Below, one piece after another: positions 1-6,003 of a DNA stretch of 6,630 nucleotides (its first letter is position 1; the number at the start of each line of letters is the position of its first letter). The notes beneath the pieces were generated by a model. The model was given only the letters and a program-made list of their open reading frames with translations. It made no database searches and was not told the origin of the DNA. The stretch covers positions 1 to 6,630 of the forward strand of contig CALMBS010000147.1 of NCBI GenBank assembly GCA_937860285.1. The letters run 5' to 3'. A program made the position numbers and the translations under genes. The DNA comes from an uncultured Chloroflexota bacterium. Lineage in GTDB: Bacteria; Chloroflexota; Dehalococcoidia; UBA2247; RBG-13-53-26.

Positions 1-9
1 CCCGTGCCG

Positions 10-26
10 GCAGCATTTTATGCTGC
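10..26. repeat. Short inverted repeat beside the leftward promoter
   Basis: GCAGCAT (10-16) and ATGCTGC (20-26) are perfect inverted copies around a TTT spacer. The repeat lies about 7 to 23 bases downstream of the predicted leftward transcription start. It could be an operator for a dimeric regulator or a small hairpin in the 5' leader. Nothing in the window says which. Confidence 0.5.
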
Positions 27-39
27 TCAAATTGTTCGG

Positions 40-68
40 ATTATAGCCACGTCAGGTCGAAATGTCAA
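40..68 (-). promoter_or_regulatory. Perfect sigma70-type promoter, firing leftwards
   Basis: On the - strand TTGACA (63-68) and TATAAT (40-45) are separated by exactly 17 bases (46-62). Both hexamers match the housekeeping sigma factor consensus fully. The start of transcription should lie near 33, so the transcript leaves the window at base 1 and serves a gene or RNA outside it. The surrounding bases are AT-richer than the rest of the window, as expected for a promoter. Confidence 0.75.
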
Positions 69-99
69 TCATTCCGGGACCCCCGCAGGACCCCTCGCC

Positions 100-129
100 T
101 TGACAGAGGCACCTCATTATGTAGAGAAT
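100..129 (+). promoter_or_regulatory. Candidate rightward promoter for the 222-674 gene
   Basis: TTGACA (100-105) is followed after 18 bases by GAGAAT (124-129), which matches 4 of 6 consensus -10 bases. Transcription would begin near 136 and give a leader of about 85 bases before the TTG start at 222. It is divergent from the perfect leftward promoter at 40-68, with about 30 bases between the two -35 boxes. Confidence 0.45.
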
Positions 130-221
130 ATAGTTGCTGTTCCTCGTTCATCCGCCGAACGTCTGGGAGGGCACCGGCCCAGCCCCCGGGGGGCGCGGGT
201 TGGGCTGAGAAGGAGAGGTGG

Positions 222-674
222 TTGACAGACCAAACGACTACGCCGCACGTGTCTGCGTTGATGGCTCTTCTTCTCCTGGAAAAGGGCCTGTCGCGCGGCG
301 GAAGGTCGCTCGGGCCCCTGGTCCGCCAGATGGGCGGGCGGTTGCTGCCCGCGGCCATGGGGACCGGAGCTTTCCTGTATTTTCACGGCCGGGCCCCGCT
401 GGACCCCGCCCTTGACGTTCTGGTCCTGGTCACCTGCCTCTTCCGCGACACCGCCTGCAGCACCCTGGAGACGGTCACCAGGCGGCTGATCGGGCCCTTC
501 CGGAGGAGGCTGCATGGCCGGCCGGCGGCGGCCACGAGCTCCCCATACCGCCGCCGCAGCCTGAAGCAGTGGCTGTCCGCCCCCTCCCGCAACGAGAAGG
601 ACTGCCGCCCCTCGATCTTCGTCCACATCTCCCACAACCCTCCGCCAACGGGATTCTCTCCCGCCTCTGGCTGA
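222..674 (+). CDS. Hypothetical basic protein, 150 aa, TTG start
   Basis: I do not recognise this protein. AAGGAG (210-215) sits 6 bases before a TTG at 222, which fixes the start. G/C-rich third codon positions through most of the frame support real coding. The N-terminal half is hydrophobic, with leucine-rich stretches at about residues 11-20 and 64-73. The middle and end are very basic (arginine clusters at 94-97 and 110-112). Cysteines are at 72, 79 and 128. There is no clear signal peptide and no confident membrane helix. The ORF ends 170 bases before the next gene with no terminator seen, so the two may be co-transcribed. An antisense ORF covers much of the same stretch but lacks these start signals. 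It may be a lineage-restricted small protein; a false ORF in GC-rich DNA is also possible. Confidence 0.5.
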   Translation: MTDQTTTPHVSALMALLLLEKGLSRGGRSLGPLVRQMGGRLLPAAMGTGAFLYFHGRAPLDPALDVLVLVTCLFRDTACSTLETVTRRLIGPFRRRLHGRPAAATSSPYRRRSLKQWLSAPSRNEKDCRPSIFVHISHNPPPTGFSPASG

Positions 675-844
675 CACCAATTGAACAGGCCAGCCCACCC
701 CGCCCGACCCTGATACCAGTCTTCACCAGCTGTTCGCCAGAGCCACAGGACGAGTTGCGGTCCTCGCTGGCCACCCACCTGCGGGCCGGGCGCAGCGAGA
801 ACCCCGCTGGGGCCGGCCTGAGAAACACGATGGAGGTACACCAT

Positions 845-2680
845 ATGGTAAGAAGAGACGCTTCGAGACGACGGATACTGGCCGCGGTGGCCCTGGCCCT
901 GGTCCTGGGCATGGTCGTGTCCCTGGCCCTGTCAGCATACCCCGCCTGCTCTGGCTCTGCGCCGGCGGAGGCCTTCGAGACCTCCGGCGCCACGTATGGG
1001 GCCGGGGCCAACCCCACCGGCGACCCCGCCGGCGGCGGGCCGGGGTACAGCCACTACTACTCGCCTTCAGGCGCCACCGTGGTCACCACCCCGGCGGAGC
1101 TGACCAGCGCCCTGGCTGCAGCCACCACAGGCGACGTGGTCTGGATTCCCGACGGCGCCACCATCACCATACCCGGCGAGTACGGCCGCACGGTGAAATC
1201 GGGGGTAGTCCTCGCCTCGAACCGCGGCCAGGACGGGGCAGCGGGAGGCAAGATCAAGTGGACCTACATGGACGGCAGCGGCATGGAAGCCCTGCTCCTG
1301 CTCCAGTCCAGGTCCACGCTATCAGGGCTCACCCTGGAAGGCCCCATCGCCACCGGCAGCATGCAAGGCGGCCATGGCGCATCGTGCATCGGCCTGCGGG
1401 GCATAGACGGGGCCTCCTGCATCGAGATTGAGAACTGCGAGATCTCGAAGTTCGCCTGGGCGGGCATGTACTTCAACAGCGGCAACCTGGACGAGTCCAC
1501 CCGCCATCACATCCACCACTGCTACATCCACAACTGCCAGCGGCACGGGCTGGGCTACGGGATCGCCGAGGAAGGCAGCTGCGCCTACCTGGCCGAGTGC
1601 AATATCTTCCGGGAGAACCGCCATCACATCATGGCCCAGGCCGGCTCGACCCATCCGAACAGCTACGAGGTGCGCTACAACATCTTCTACGAGGCCAAGT
1701 ACGCCAATAATGGCGACGTCGACGGCCGGTGGTACTACTCCCACCAGGTAGACTGCCATGGCTGCGGCAGCTCGAGCAGCTGCTATGCGGGCAACGTCCT
1801 CAACATACACCACAACACGTTCTACGATAACCCGGGCAAGCCGAACGTCTGCATCCGGGGCATCCCCAAGACCCGTTGCGAAATCAGCTGGAACTGGACC
1901 ACCAAGAAGGGGGCCGACTCCAGGCAGAACGCGGACAGCGCGGCCTGGTCACAGTGGGTCAGCGGGAGCGCGTACCAGAGGATGACGGTGCACGACAACT
2001 CCTACGGCGGCACCACTCCCCCGGCACAGCCGTCCGTCCTCACCGGCAACACACCGCAGACGCCTGCCACACCGGCCGGGGAAGCCACGGCCCAGGCATC
2101 GCTGGCCTACCAGTACTCGGCCGCCACCAGCGACGCCGACGGCGACCCTCTGGAGTATGTCTTTGACTGGGGCGACGGCACCAATTCCAGCCTGCAGGAG
2201 GTGCCATCCGGGGCCACCGCCACCGTCGAGCATGCCTGGGGCGAGCCGGGCACCTACACTGTGACGGTCACCGCCATGGACCCCGAAGGGCTCGTCTCGG
2301 AGACCTCGCCGGGCCTCACGGTGAACGTCGTCGGCCCGGCGGAGCCGGGCGCGACGCAGCCGGCGGAACCGGCATCACCCGAGACCCCCCTTCCCGCGGC
2401 GGGCGAGACGCCCGCGGCGCCGGCCGTGCCGGACGAGGTCTCGCCGGTTCCGGACGAGGTCTCCCCGGCTCCGGGCAATGTCTCGCCGGCTGTGAACGAG
2501 GACGCCGCCGCAGCCTCCGACGAAGGGTTGGAAGGCGAGGGCCTGCCGGCCCCGGCGGAGGCGCCCCGCCCCGGCACCGGCCTGTGGCCCATAGTCTCCG
2601 CCGCCGCCGCGGCAGGCGCGGCGGTCCTCCTGGTCAGCCGCCTGGCCATGCAGTGGAGGAAGCGCCGGCCGCCCGTGTAG
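845..2680 (+). CDS. Exported right-handed beta-helix protein with PKD domain and C-terminal anchor, 611 aa
   Basis: GGAGGT (832-837) lies 7 bases before ATG 845, and a typical signal peptide follows (RR...RRR, hydrophobic core 11-31, cleavage likely near AEA 41-43). The frame stays open upstream to 569, but that part has no start signal. Residues 78-390 look like a pectin-lyase-fold beta helix: it opens with AELTSALAAATTGDVVWIPDG and continues with asparagine- and histidine-rich coils (HHIHHCYIHNC 221-231, IHHNTFYDN 321-329). The motif HQVDCHG (300-306) resembles the H-x-x-D-x-H-G stretch I recall from surface beta-helix proteins of methanogens and Chloroflexota. Thirteen cysteines, including C304, C307 and C313, suggest disulfides or a metal site. 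A PKD domain (about 412-496, DWGDGT and GTYTVTVTA) is followed by a Pro/Glu/Ala stalk (497-577), a membrane helix (578-600) and a basic tail (RKRR). It should be surface-displayed. Polysaccharide binding or cleavage is possible, but I cannot identify a catalytic site. Confidence 0.85.
   Translation: MVRRDASRRRILAAVALALVLGMVVSLALSAYPACSGSAPAEAFETSGATYGAGANPTGDPAGGGPGYSHYYSPSGATVVTTPAELTSALAAATTGDVVWIPDGATITIPGEYGRTVKSGVVLASNRGQDGAAGGKIKWTYMDGSGMEALLLLQSRSTLSGLTLEGPIATGSMQGGHGASCIGLRGIDGASCIEIENCEISKFAWAGMYFNSGNLDESTRHHIHHCYIHNCQRHGLGYGIAEEGSCAYLAECNIFRENRHHIMAQAGSTHPNSYEVRYNIFYEAKYANNGDVDGRWYYSHQVDCHGCGSSSSCYAGNVLNIHHNTFYDNPGKPNVCIRGIPKTRCEISWNWTTKKGADSRQNADSAAWSQWVSGSAYQRMTVHDNSYGGTTPPAQPSVLTGNTPQTPATPAGEATAQASLAYQYSAATSDADGDPLEYVFDWGDGTNSSLQEVPSGATATVEHAWGEPGTYTVTVTAMDPEGLVSETSPGLTVNVVGPAEPGATQPAEPASPETPLPAAGETPAAPAVPDEVSPVPDEVSPAPGNVSPAVNEDAAAASDEGLEGEGLPAPAEAPRPGTGLWPIVSAAAAAGAAVLLVSRLAMQWRKRRPPV
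2426..2488 (+). repeat. Three 21-base tandem repeats in the stalk
   Basis: Three in-frame 21-base units encode VPDEVSP, VPDEVSP and APGNVSP (residues 528-548 of the beta-helix protein). The first two differ only in synonymous or near-synonymous positions; the third has diverged. They lie in the proline-rich spacer between the PKD domain and the membrane anchor, where copy-number change would alter stalk length without breaking the frame. Confidence 0.75.
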
Positions 2681-2698
2681 GGCCCGCCGCTTTGGGGG

Positions 2699-2727
2699 TT
2701 GACAGGAGCACCTCCAGACAACAGAAT
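2699..2727 (+). promoter_or_regulatory. Candidate promoter of the 92-aa membrane protein gene
   Basis: TTGACA (2699-2704) is followed after 17 bases by CAGAAT (2722-2727), 4 of 6 consensus bases. Transcription would start near 2734, only about 14 bases before the CGAGGT ribosome site at 2748. It lies in the 80-base gap after the beta-helix gene, so the small gene could be expressed independently as well as by read-through. Confidence 0.45.
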
Positions 2728-2760
2728 ACAGCAGCAGGAAGGGACTGCGAGGTCAGCCAG

Positions 2761-3039
2761 TTGTTCTTTGGCAGACGGCTCAGATTCGGCATGGTCGTGC
2801 TGGCGGCACAGGTACTGCTGCTGGCCATGGCCGTGGCCTGGATCGTCCAGCTGACGCTGATCGCCATGAACGGCCACATCTGCTTTGAGGAGGACAACCA
2901 GGTGGTGCTCTACCTGGAGATCACCGCGATGGGCCTCATCGCCGTCTTTGCCCTGGTGGTCTTCGTGATACAGTACCGCAGGCTGGGTGAGAAGCGCTCC
3001 GGCGAGGACAGGCGGCAGCCGCCCCCGGGCCCGGTCTAG
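2761..3039 (+). CDS. Small two-helix membrane protein, 92 aa, TTG start
   Basis: No family was recognised. The start is taken as TTG 2761 because GAGGT (2749-2753) stands 7 bases upstream. The frame is open further upstream into the preceding gene, but that extension is antisense-like, arginine- and proline-rich, and lacks a ribosome site. ATG 2791 is a weaker alternative. The protein has a short basic N-terminus (RRLR), helix 1 at about 10-36, an acidic connecting loop (GHICFEEDNQ, 38-47), helix 2 at about 48-71, and a charged tail (RRLGEKRSGEDRR) ending in prolines. The positive-inside rule predicts both ends in the cytoplasm and the acidic loop outside. It ends one base from the stop codon of the convergent gene at 3041. 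Confidence 0.7.
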   Translation: MFFGRRLRFGMVVLAAQVLLLAMAVAWIVQLTLIAMNGHICFEEDNQVVLYLEITAMGLIAVFALVVFVIQYRRLGEKRSGEDRRQPPPGPV

Positions 3040-3040
3040 G

Positions 3041-3523
3041 TCATCCACTCCGGGAACGGCCGTTCCTGATGCGCGACCAGAAGCTCATCACGGCCGCCAC
3101 CGACAGCGACACCAGCACCACCACCACGGCCATTTCCACCAAGGTGAAGAGGATGTTGTACCAGGTGACGACCCTGTGGTAGTCCCAGGTGGGCCAGTCG
3201 TACTGCTTGAAGGGGAAGAACCACGGCATGAACCCGAAGACATCCAGCAGCCGGTGCACCAGGCCCCCGGCCAGGGAGAACCATCCGTAGGCCGGCTTCA
3301 CCAGGTAGAAGGCCCCGGCCACCAGGACCCATATGAGCAGGGTATGGGCGATGAACCTCCCGTCGGTGATCACGCCCAGGACCCACAGCGGCTTGTCGAT
3401 GAGGTCCGCCAGCATGAAGGAGAAGGCCGTCACGGCCGCTTCCGGGGAGAAGACGCGGCCCCAGAAGGTCCTCGCCTCGTAGTCGGTTGACAGCCACGCC
3501 TTGACCCCCTCGATGCTTCTCAC
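3041..3523 (-). CDS. YdjM/DUF457-like integral membrane protein (putative metal-dependent hydrolase), 160 aa
   Basis: The start is GTG 3523, 7 bases after AAGGAGA (3531-3537). An in-frame ATG at 3580 lies upstream but has no ribosome site, and the region between contains a promoter. The protein has several hydrophobic segments (about 59-79, 82-98 and 122-147). Its motif order fits the membrane-bound hydrolases annotated as YdjM or DUF457: LADLIDKPL (38-46), then GRFIAHTLL (55-63), then GGLVHRLLD (86-94), then PWFFPF (100-105). In that family the histidines and aspartates are thought to bind metal; the candidates here are D40, D43, H60, H90 and D94. I recall the first motif usually reading PDLIDKP, so alanine replaces proline here. 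The biochemical role of the family is poorly known. The assignment rests on motifs only, so other small polytopic proteins remain possible. Confidence 0.6.
   Translation of the reverse strand: MRSIEGVKAWLSTDYEARTFWGRVFSPEAAVTAFSFMLADLIDKPLWVLGVITDGRFIAHTLLIWVLVAGAFYLVKPAYGWFSLAGGLVHRLLDVFGFMPWFFPFKQYDWPTWDYHRVVTWYNILFTLVEMAVVVVLVSLSVAAVMSFWSRIRNGRSRSG
3053..3066. repeat. 14-base perfect palindrome at convergent gene ends
   Basis: GGAACGGCCGTTCC is a perfect palindrome inside the last codons of the 3041-3523 gene and 14 bases past the stop of the + strand gene. It could fold in transcripts from either side, but no T-run follows on either strand and the hairpin would have little loop. It may be only a coding coincidence. 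Confidence 0.5.
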
Positions 3524-3545
3524 CGCCCGGTCTCCTTCGGCCCTC

Positions 3546-3574
3546 AGTGTAGGCACGCCCGGACCGGGTGTCAA
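3546..3574 (-). promoter_or_regulatory. Near-consensus promoter of the YdjM-like gene
   Basis: On the - strand TTGACA (3569-3574) is followed after exactly 17 bases by TACACT (3546-3551). Transcription should start near 3539, giving a leader of roughly 16 bases that holds little more than the AAGGAGA ribosome site. The promoter lies between the terminator at 3595-3627 and the gene start at 3523, which makes the gene an independent unit. Confidence 0.7.
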
Positions 3575-3594
3575 TTCCATCCGGGCACGGCCCC

Positions 3595-3627
3595 AAAAAA
3601 GCAGGGCGGGCAACCCTGCCCGCCCTG
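3595..3627 (-). terminator. Intrinsic terminator of the 749-aa surface protein gene
   Basis: Read on the - strand, a perfect 10-bp GC-rich stem (3618-3627 with 3602-3611, CAGGGCGGGC and its complement) closes a 6-base loop and is followed by a base and six Ts (3595-3600). It starts 24 bases after the stop of the 3652-5901 gene and has the standard form of a factor-independent terminator. The + strand reading lacks the T-run. Confidence 0.9.
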
Positions 3628-3651
3628 TGCGCGTTCTGGAATCCCGGGAGT

Positions 3652-5901
3652 CTACTCCGGCTTGGGCGCCCTGCCCTTCAGGAGCAACAGCCCTCCGCCA
3701 CCGAGTACCGCCACGCCGGCCAGGCCGATGAGGACCCAGCCCCATACCGGCACCCCGCCGCCGCCGCCTTCGGTCTCCAGGGTCATGCCCTCCGATATCG
3801 TCTCGTTGCCGGCGGCATCCTTGGAGATGACCCGGTAGGAGTAGGTCTTGCCAGCCTCCAACCCGGTCAGCTCTACACTGTGGCTGGTCACCAGGCTGGT
3901 GTTCTCTTCGGTCTCCTGGCCGTAGTCACCGGTCAGCCCGTACTCCACCTGGCTGGTCGCCGCCTCGTCCGTGGTCCACTTGATGATGGCCGAGGATGAG
4001 GTCTCATCCGAGTGGGTCAGGGAGGAGATCACGGGGCCGTCGTTATCAATGGCGGTGGTGGTGAAGTTGCTCTCCAGGCCAACTACCGGCGCGCCGTAGC
4101 CATCTGCCTTGGCCCTGAAGAAGTACACCGTGCCGGCGCTCAGGCTGGTCAGATTGGCGGTGAAGGCCCCGGCGGCCGTCAGGGTCTGAGGCGTGGTCTC
4201 GGCCCAAAGCCCGCCGGCCACGCGCCACTCGAAGGACACAACGACGCTGGCCTCCGTGCCCAGCGAGGTCAGCGCCCCTTTCAGTGTGGCCGAGCTGGTG
4301 CCCACCGCGGTGGCGTTGTCCGTGGTCACCGCGGGCGCCGCCCCCAGGGTGGTGAAGCTCCGGTCGGCGCCGTAAGCCGGGCCGCCATCGCCCACCGCCA
4401 CCGCCCTGAAGTGGTAGAGGGTGTTCGGGGCCAGGCCAGTCACGGCAGCGACGAACGTACCCGTAGCGGTCTTGAGCTCCCCCGTGGTAGTGGAGCCGTA
4501 GGCCGCCGTGGCGCCGTACTCGAAGGACACGGTCACATTCGCTGACGTTCCCAGGTCGGTCAGGTTGCCGTTCAGTTTGGCCGTGCTGGTGCTCACCTCG
4601 CTCTCGGCGTCGGTGGTCACCGCCGGCACTCCCAGAGGGGTGGCCACGAAGGTGATGTCATCGCCGTACGTGGTCAGGCCGCCCACGGCCACCGCCCGGA
4701 AATGGTAGGTGGCCCCCGGCGTGAGCCCGGCCAGGCCGGCGGTGAAGAAGCCTTTGCCGCTCATGGCCTGCAGGGTAGTCTGGCTGCCATACGCGGTCGT
4801 GGTTCCCCAGTCAAAGCGCACGTTGACCGTGGTCGATCCGCCCAGGGAGGTCAGGTTGCCGTTCAGGGTGGCCGTCATGGTGGTCACGTTGTCGTACCCG
4901 CTGGTGGCTACCGCCTGCTTGGGCAGCATCCGGAAGTTGCAGCCCGCGGTCTGGTTCTCGGCTGTCACCGTGACCCAGTCCCCGACAGTCCACAAAGGAA
5001 GCGGGTCACTGGGCTCGGAAGCCAGCGAATGGCTGTCCCACCACTGTGGCACATACCCCGCGGCGGTGGCCACGATGCGGTAGTCCCCGGGGACCAGCAG
5101 GTTGATGAAGTACGAGCCGTTGTCGCTCGATGACTTGCCGGAGCTCACATACTGGCCGCCGGTGTTGTAGGCCGTGACCGTGGCGCCGACCAGCGGCGTA
5201 ACGTTGTCGTCCTGGAACACCTGGCCGGCGATTGATTCAGAGACCGCCAGGCTGAAATCGATGCCGGTCACGTCGGCGTCGTCGGGGAGAGCCACCGGCG
5301 TAGCGGAGCCGGAGCTGCTCACGTTGTTGTAGTACTCCGTGTCATACCCATTCGCCATGGCCCTGACCTTGTACGTGCCCGGGGCTACCGTGATGCTGTA
5401 GCTGCCGTTGTCCGTCGACCAGGCCGTACCCTTCGGGGAGAGTGTCAGGTTGTCCACCACCTCGACATAGGCATGCCCGATGGGGTTCGTGGCGTTGTCG
5501 CACACCGTTCCCTTGATCGACTTGCCCGGTACCAGGTAGAAGTTCTTGCCTACAGTGGGACTCCCATCGACCACGGCCACCGCGGTCGCCCCGCTCCGGG
5601 TGGTGGCGTTGTCGTAGTACTCCGAGTAGTAGCCGACGGCCTCCGCCATCACGTAGTAATCGCCCGTGCCCAGGTTGGCCACGCTGTAGCCGCCGGAACC
5701 GGTGCGGTCCACACCAACCCAGTTCCAGTCCGAGTCGTAGACCGTCACCGTGGCATTGTCGATCTGGGTGGCCGTGCCGTCGATATACACGTAGCCCAGG
5801 ATCGACCCGCTGCCGGCGGCTGTCACCGCCCCGCCGCCGATCCCCGCCAGTGACATCAGGACCAGCGCCACCACAAAGACCACTCTCAGACAATTGCGCA
5901 C
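3652..5901 (-). CDS. Modular exported surface protein with seven beta domains and C-terminal anchor, 749 aa
   Basis: The start is GTG 5901 behind GGGAGGT (5909-5915). Residues 1-29 form a signal peptide. Three carboxypeptidase-regulatory-like or Cna-B-like modules follow (about 31-124, 128-218 and 223-327), each ending near a GYxxEYY-type motif (GYYSEYYDN, GYDTEYYNN, degenerate GYVPQWWDS). Then come three tandem modules of about 95 residues (328-421, 424-517, 521-616), each with a TATLNGNLTSLG-type strand, a WGTTTAYG-type motif and a YHFRAVAVG strand. A fourth FN3-like domain (about 619-710) resembles the N-terminal FN3 of purple acid phosphatases. A five-glycine linker (712-716), a membrane helix (about 718-741) and a basic tail (KGRAPKPE) finish it. 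Adhesion or cell-surface carbohydrate contact is plausible from architecture; no enzymatic domain is seen. The third FN3-like module has WRVAGGLWAETT in place of the usual motif. It has its own promoter and terminator. Confidence 0.88.
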   Translation of the reverse strand: MRNCLRVVFVVALVLMSLAGIGGGAVTAAGSGSILGYVYIDGTATQIDNATVTVYDSDWNWVGVDRTGSGGYSVANLGTGDYYVMAEAVGYYSEYYDNATTRSGATAVAVVDGSPTVGKNFYLVPGKSIKGTVCDNATNPIGHAYVEVVDNLTLSPKGTAWSTDNGSYSITVAPGTYKVRAMANGYDTEYYNNVSSSGSATPVALPDDADVTGIDFSLAVSESIAGQVFQDDNVTPLVGATVTAYNTGGQYVSSGKSSSDNGSYFINLLVPGDYRIVATAAGYVPQWWDSHSLASEPSDPLPLWTVGDWVTVTAENQTAGCNFRMLPKQAVATSGYDNVTTMTATLNGNLTSLGGSTTVNVRFDWGTTTAYGSQTTLQAMSGKGFFTAGLAGLTPGATYHFRAVAVGGLTTYGDDITFVATPLGVPAVTTDAESEVSTSTAKLNGNLTDLGTSANVTVSFEYGATAAYGSTTTGELKTATGTFVAAVTGLAPNTLYHFRAVAVGDGGPAYGADRSFTTLGAAPAVTTDNATAVGTSSATLKGALTSLGTEASVVVSFEWRVAGGLWAETTPQTLTAAGAFTANLTSLSAGTVYFFRAKADGYGAPVVGLESNFTTTAIDNDGPVISSLTHSDETSSSAIIKWTTDEAATSQVEYGLTGDYGQETEENTSLVTSHSVELTGLEAGKTYSYRVISKDAAGNETISEGMTLETEGGGGGVPVWGWVLIGLAGVAVLGGGGLLLLKGRAPKPE

Positions 5902-5945
5902 CTGTGCACCTCCCTCATTTTAATTAGCACCCGGCCGATTTCGGG

Positions 5946-5974
5946 TTAGTAGCATACCACACTTTTTTTGTCAA
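5946..5974 (-). promoter_or_regulatory. Promoter of the 749-aa surface protein gene
   Basis: On the - strand TTGACA (5969-5974) is followed after 17 bases by TACTAA (5946-5951), preceded by TG one base upstream, so the poor -10 hexamer is an extended one (TGCTACTAA). An A-run fills the start of the spacer. Transcription should begin near 5939, about 24 bases before the GGGAGGT ribosome site. ACCCG (5929-5933) and CGGGT (5942-5946) form an inverted repeat across the predicted start and could be an operator. Confidence 0.6.
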
Positions 5975-5997
5975 TGGAATAGGTTCAAATACCTAAT
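5968..5997 (+). promoter_or_regulatory. Candidate + strand promoter sharing its -35 with the divergent gene
   Basis: TTGTCA (5968-5973, 5 of 6) is followed after 18 bases by CCTAAT (5992-5997, 4 of 6). The heptamer TTGTCAA is read as TTGTCA on this strand and as TTGACA on the other, so the two promoters overlap back to back. Transcription would start near 6004. The elements are individually weak; support comes mainly from the + strand terminator about 170 bases downstream, which has no protein gene in front of it. Confidence 0.35.
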
Positions 5998-6003
5998 GGC
6001 AGC

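Noticed and set aside
222..250. TTGACA at 222-227 as a further -35 box.
   Set aside because: It coincides with the start codon of the 222 gene, and no -10 sequence follows at 16-18 bases.
569..844. An in-frame N-terminal extension of the beta-helix protein (92 extra residues).
   Set aside because: It has no ribosome site, overlaps the 222-674 gene, and would bury a clear signal peptide that starts at 845 behind GGAGGT.
117..844. Long - strand open frames opposite the 222-674 gene and its downstream gap.
   Set aside because: They are arginine-, glycine- and proline-rich shadows typical of GC-rich DNA, have no supported starts, and one begins across the ribosome site of the 845 gene.
3524..3580. 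ATG at 3580 as the start of the YdjM-like protein.
   Set aside because: No Shine-Dalgarno precedes it, and the -35 and -10 boxes of the gene's own promoter lie inside the would-be coding part. GTG 3523 has an ideal ribosome site.
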